From assembly GCA_024336345.1 (NCBI GenBank), contig JANFOG010000012.1:1-64000 (forward strand): DNA of 64,000 bases, in the 5' to 3' direction. Below are positions 60,748 through 64,000 of this stretch, piece by piece. The translations under genes and the position numbers were made by a program. Source of the stretch: Mariannaea sp. PMI_226. Taxonomy: Eukaryota > Ascomycota > Sordariomycetes > Hypocreales > Nectriaceae. Positions within the stretch are counted from its first letter, which is position 1; each line of letters starts with the position of its first letter. Under the pieces are notes generated by a model. It made no database searches, was not told the DNA's origin, and worked only from the letters and a program-made list of their open reading frames with translations.

Positions 60748-61385
60748 TGCTGGGGATTTGGGGCAAACGCGTATGGCAAGCTCTAGGGCGTTTGCCGTAC
60801 TGAAAGGCCCTTGAGATATGAGGTAGATAGTAAGGGAACAAAAAACTGGCAGTTCTAGTGAATTAAATCTATTGGTATTATTCTATTCGCTACCGATCAG
60901 AAAAGCTCTTTGGGTCAGAGGCCCTCACCGGCGGCATGAGCATTCCAGATTCTAAAATGTCACGGTCCTCTAGTTAGCTTATGAGGGAGCGGTGTTGTCC
61001 GTCCCGAACTCACGTCCCTCGCCCTTACAGAATTCATGATATGGATTCGGGGCTATCAGCTGCCGAGAGTCTGCGACCACTTAATCATGCATAGTCCAAA
61101 CCAGACAGATTTCAACGCCTGAGATGCACTTATGCGCACCACCTCAAATTAGTGCACATATCCATATTCGAATCTTTCTTGCACATCCAAGCGTATGCAT
61201 TTAGATGGGCTCTACACACAGTGTTCAGATCCTGTAACCTTTGTCCCTCAAATCCAGATACTCCCTCAGTGCCCTTGACGCTGCGTCTGCTTTTGTGTAA
61301 GGTGGTTATTGAGGTCATGGCAAAGGCAGATGCCTAAACAAGAAGTAATCTCAACCATGTCTTTTCCGATTGTGCCGGCTGCAAC
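60748..61385. other. Convergent intergenic region, no gene seen
   Basis: Contains the 3' ends of the permease and transcription-factor transcripts. Short frames only. Confidence 0.4.
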
Positions 61386-63634
61386 TCACAAAAATGGTGC
61401 CTCTAATACCCACTTCAGATGATCCCAATCAACTCCAGTCGTATCGATTCCTGGTCCCATCCCCCCGGTGTCTGGGCCCACACTGAGAGGTAGTGTTGCC
61501 TTTGCGCCCTTATATTGGTCGATACTGATTCCAGGGCGTTGTTGCAGGTTCAAACCATCCATTGGCATACTGGCGAATGCCGAAAATTGTTGACTGTTTC
61601 CAATATTCTTTGTCGAAAATCTGATGTTGTGCTTCTTCATCATCTGCTTCAAGGTTTCAGCGCCCCCGTTTATCAGCGTTGATTGCGCCTGTGCCTCCTC
61701 CAGTATACTCCATGCAGACTCCAATTCCCTCAGTTTGATTGCCTTCTCGTTCTCATCACTCATTTGGCAAAGATCCACAACCATGATGGTAACTGCCATG
61801 AAATAACTATATGTGACCACACCCAATTTGAATCGTGAGAAGCCAAACTCAAAGTTCTCATCCCTTACTCTACGTTCAGCGTCGATGATAATTCGAGCAC
61901 TCATCAGAGACACTTTCCTTGAGTGCCAATACTCCTTCTCAACAGCACCTCGTATGAAGTAGGGGAGCTGTAGTCTGCAACGTTGGCCATATGCAAAGAG
62001 TGTGAGCACATAGCGTTGAAATATAATGGTGCGAGATAAGTCAGGATCTATCTTTGGAAGTTCCTCATGGCTATTCACCCCGAGAGAGAAGAAGTTCGGG
62101 GCCGTTTGTAGGAATCTTTCAATCGTAGCGTCAGCATCTTGAATATGTTCATATCCTACAGCGTATGGGTCCAGTCCGGTGAGGGGAGCTCGATCAACAA
62201 CAGCTCGGATTTCTTCAGCGAGGCGAATTCGCTGAAGAGAATAGGACATCGAGGTAGAAGTTTCAATTGGTTGAGGTACAGCTCCTCGTTCTGTAATATC
62301 TTCGTCGTTGAGATTCAAAGGCTTTGCAACTGCCATATGTAGCGGGTTGATGGAATAAGTTCCTCTCTGTGGGCCGGAACAGCTGGCCAGTATCCTGTGT
62401 GTCAGTTAGTATGAATACCATGACCTCTTTATTGGCGATGTTGTGGGACATAGTAGCTAGTCACTCACCAATCCGTCGCCGCCAAATGCCACCAAACTCT
62501 CCGGCCAATTTCAGCCTTCAGGCCCGTCAAAGGTTGACTGTCACGAGGGGTGCTGATAGCATGATCCAGACGGTGCAGGCCAAGTTCCCGACTTATTGCC
62601 GTTGCTCTAGAGAGCGTGGCGCATGCTCTTGAAGAAAAGCCCTCCATGCTCAGCAAGGTCGTGCTTAGAATAACAAGTCCCTGGACGCATTCCAATGAAA
62701 CGTCGGTTTTTCGTCGACAGCCCTCGATCGCATCAAACGCATGTTTAATCCAGAGCATGGTTTGTGCATTGGCTTCTCTGTAATCTGAGAACAGCGACCT
62801 TTTATCGTCTTCGGGGGGCCAAAGGTGCGTAACAAGAGCAAGAATGGACAGGAGAAGAATAATGGACCCTACCGGCGCGGGAGTAGATCCTTGCCATGGG
62901 TGCTCGTACACCTCAGCGACCAACTTCCTCACTGAGGGCCCATGAACGATGTTGTTGATCTGACTAATATCGGCCAAGTACTTGCAAACCATGATCTCAG
63001 CATCATCTCGGTTGGGTAGCCAAATATGCTTTGTAGTACTCATACAGTGAGGGGATGCGGATGGGTTGTAGTTGTAGGCCGCGTTGGACGAACATTGGGC
63101 GCATAGGCGAATAGGGCATGTGTGAATTACGAAATCGTCATCTACAGCAAAATCCTGGTTGATACAGAGAAAAGAGTGTGAGCGTTAACCAAACGTCAAG
63201 AGTCTGGTACTGGCACATGGTGAAGTGAAGTCACATACATTGAGTGTCGAATCGAAGCAGGCTCGGTCGATGAAAGCCACATCTTTGATCAAGTTCCGCA
63301 GCTTTGGTGGGAGACTTTCCTCGTAATGAGCCGGGGGGGTTGAAGCATTTGAGACGGCATGGTTCAGCACTCCTGGTACATCACTTGATTGGCCTGGAGA
63401 ATGCTGCCCGTGAACCCTTGCGGCAAGTAGAGCCTCAACCTTCTCGAGGCGGCTTAGTAGCTCGGCTTGGCTTCCCACTTGGCTTCCAGCTGCCTGGTGT
63501 TGTTGTACCGGGCGGTTGATCGCCGAGCATTGCACGCCGCGGGCGGTGCAATTGGAGCACGGAAATTCGCGGCTGCATCGTAGTTTTCGTACCCTACAAA
63601 GCTGGCATGATAGCAGGCGGGATTGGCGTCCCAT
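61386..63634 (-). CDS. Zn2Cys6 fungal transcription factor with fungal_trans domain
   Basis: Three exons: 63634-63239, 63154-62469 and 62394-61386, with introns of 84 and 74 nt, giving 696 residues. The zinc cluster is at the N-terminus: Cys10, 13, 20, 26, 29 and 36 in C-x2-C-x6-C-x5-C-x2-C-x6-C spacing (CQLCRVRKLRC, CSNCTARGVQC). A short coiled coil follows (LLSRLEKVEALLAARV). The middle homology region is of the fungal_trans type: RATAISRELGLHRLDHAIST, AEIGRRVWWHLAATDW, then the join to SGPQRGTYSINPLHMAV and KPLNLNDEDI. The ATG at 63634 is chosen because the frame upstream has only a TTG. It is a nuclear DNA-binding regulator, probably of the adjoining permease, MATE and ureohydrolase genes; regulation of the distant NRPS is possible but unsupported. 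Confidence 0.92.
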
Positions 63635-64000
63635 GCCCGTAGCTTGCTGTGGGTAGATATCCCGATAGGGCCTTAAGTCGACAGAGGGCAAGACTGTAGA
63701 TAGGAAGAGAAAATAGAAGGATAGAAAAGCAGAAAAGTACTAGCAAAATAGTTCAGACGGATTCCACGGATAATATGATTAAGGGTTGAGCCAGACGTAT
63801 AGATTTTGTGACCAGAGATAGAGCCAGGAAGCGGTTGAAAGGCGTAGGAGATCGGTCCATGTCGGCGCCGATTTGTCCTAATTCCGTTGATCCCGCGGAG
63901 TTCCATGGAGAAAAAAACTGGCTTTCTGACTGGCCTATATTTATGGGCCAGGCAGCCAGTCAAGGCATGGTACGAGTGGCAAACGCGGACGGGCCGAGGC
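63635..64000. other. Upstream region of the transcription-factor gene, window edge
   Basis: The promoter of the Zn2Cys6 gene lies here. A minus-strand frame at 63673-63963 has no recognisable feature and is not called. The window ends without another supported gene. Confidence 0.4.

Overview
The window is genomic DNA of a filamentous ascomycete (Pezizomycotina). The evidence is short 48-120 nt introns with GT...AG ends and CTAAC-type branch sites, a fungal multimodular NRPS, a Zn2Cys6 regulator, an ArAE/FUSC-like transporter, and Ty1/copia and Tad-type LINE remnants. The overall gene style suggests Hypocreales, but that is a guess. Eleven protein genes or gene relics of cellular origin are supported; most had to be assembled from several exons by eye.

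Layout. 0-5 kb: a CSC1/OSCA-like stress-gated channel gene (minus) and one solo LTR. 5.5-7.0 kb: decayed 3' end of a Tad-type LINE. 8.0-9.6 kb: an eight-exon secreted M35-like metallopeptidase. 9.7-16.5 kb: a transposon graveyard with four solo LTRs, a degenerate minisatellite, a cysteine-rich relic and a gutted Ty1/copia element. 17.1-18.6 kb: a secreted GH105-like hydrolase between two oppositely oriented solo LTRs. 20.3-38.8 kb: the centrepiece, one NRPS gene of about 6155 residues. It appears as two long open frames but is joined by a clean 54-nt intron. 39-43 kb: gene-poor DNA. 43.3-45.5 kb: a multi-pass membrane protein. 47.3-48.9 kb: a glucosyltransferase C-terminal relic beside a DUF2985 gene with an in-frame stop. 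50.7-53.8 kb: an ArAE/FUSC-like transporter. 54.6-63.6 kb: an arginase/agmatinase-family enzyme, a MATE transporter, an APC amino-acid/amine permease and a Zn2Cys6 transcription factor.

How they may work together. The NRPS reads partialC-A1-T-C-A2-T-E-C-A3-T-C-A4-T-C-A5-T-CT. That predicts a five-residue, probably cyclic peptide with a D-residue at position 2 and the same residue at positions 3 and 4. No tailoring enzyme adjoins it; candidate exporters and a regulator lie 12-25 kb away and the link is inferential. The right-hand group (ureohydrolase, MATE, permease, Zn2Cys6 factor) could instead be a nitrogen or guanidino-compound utilisation locus. Several genes carry single-base lesions (the DUF2985 stop, and an agmatinase splice donor GA in place of GT), so part of the region looks to be decaying.
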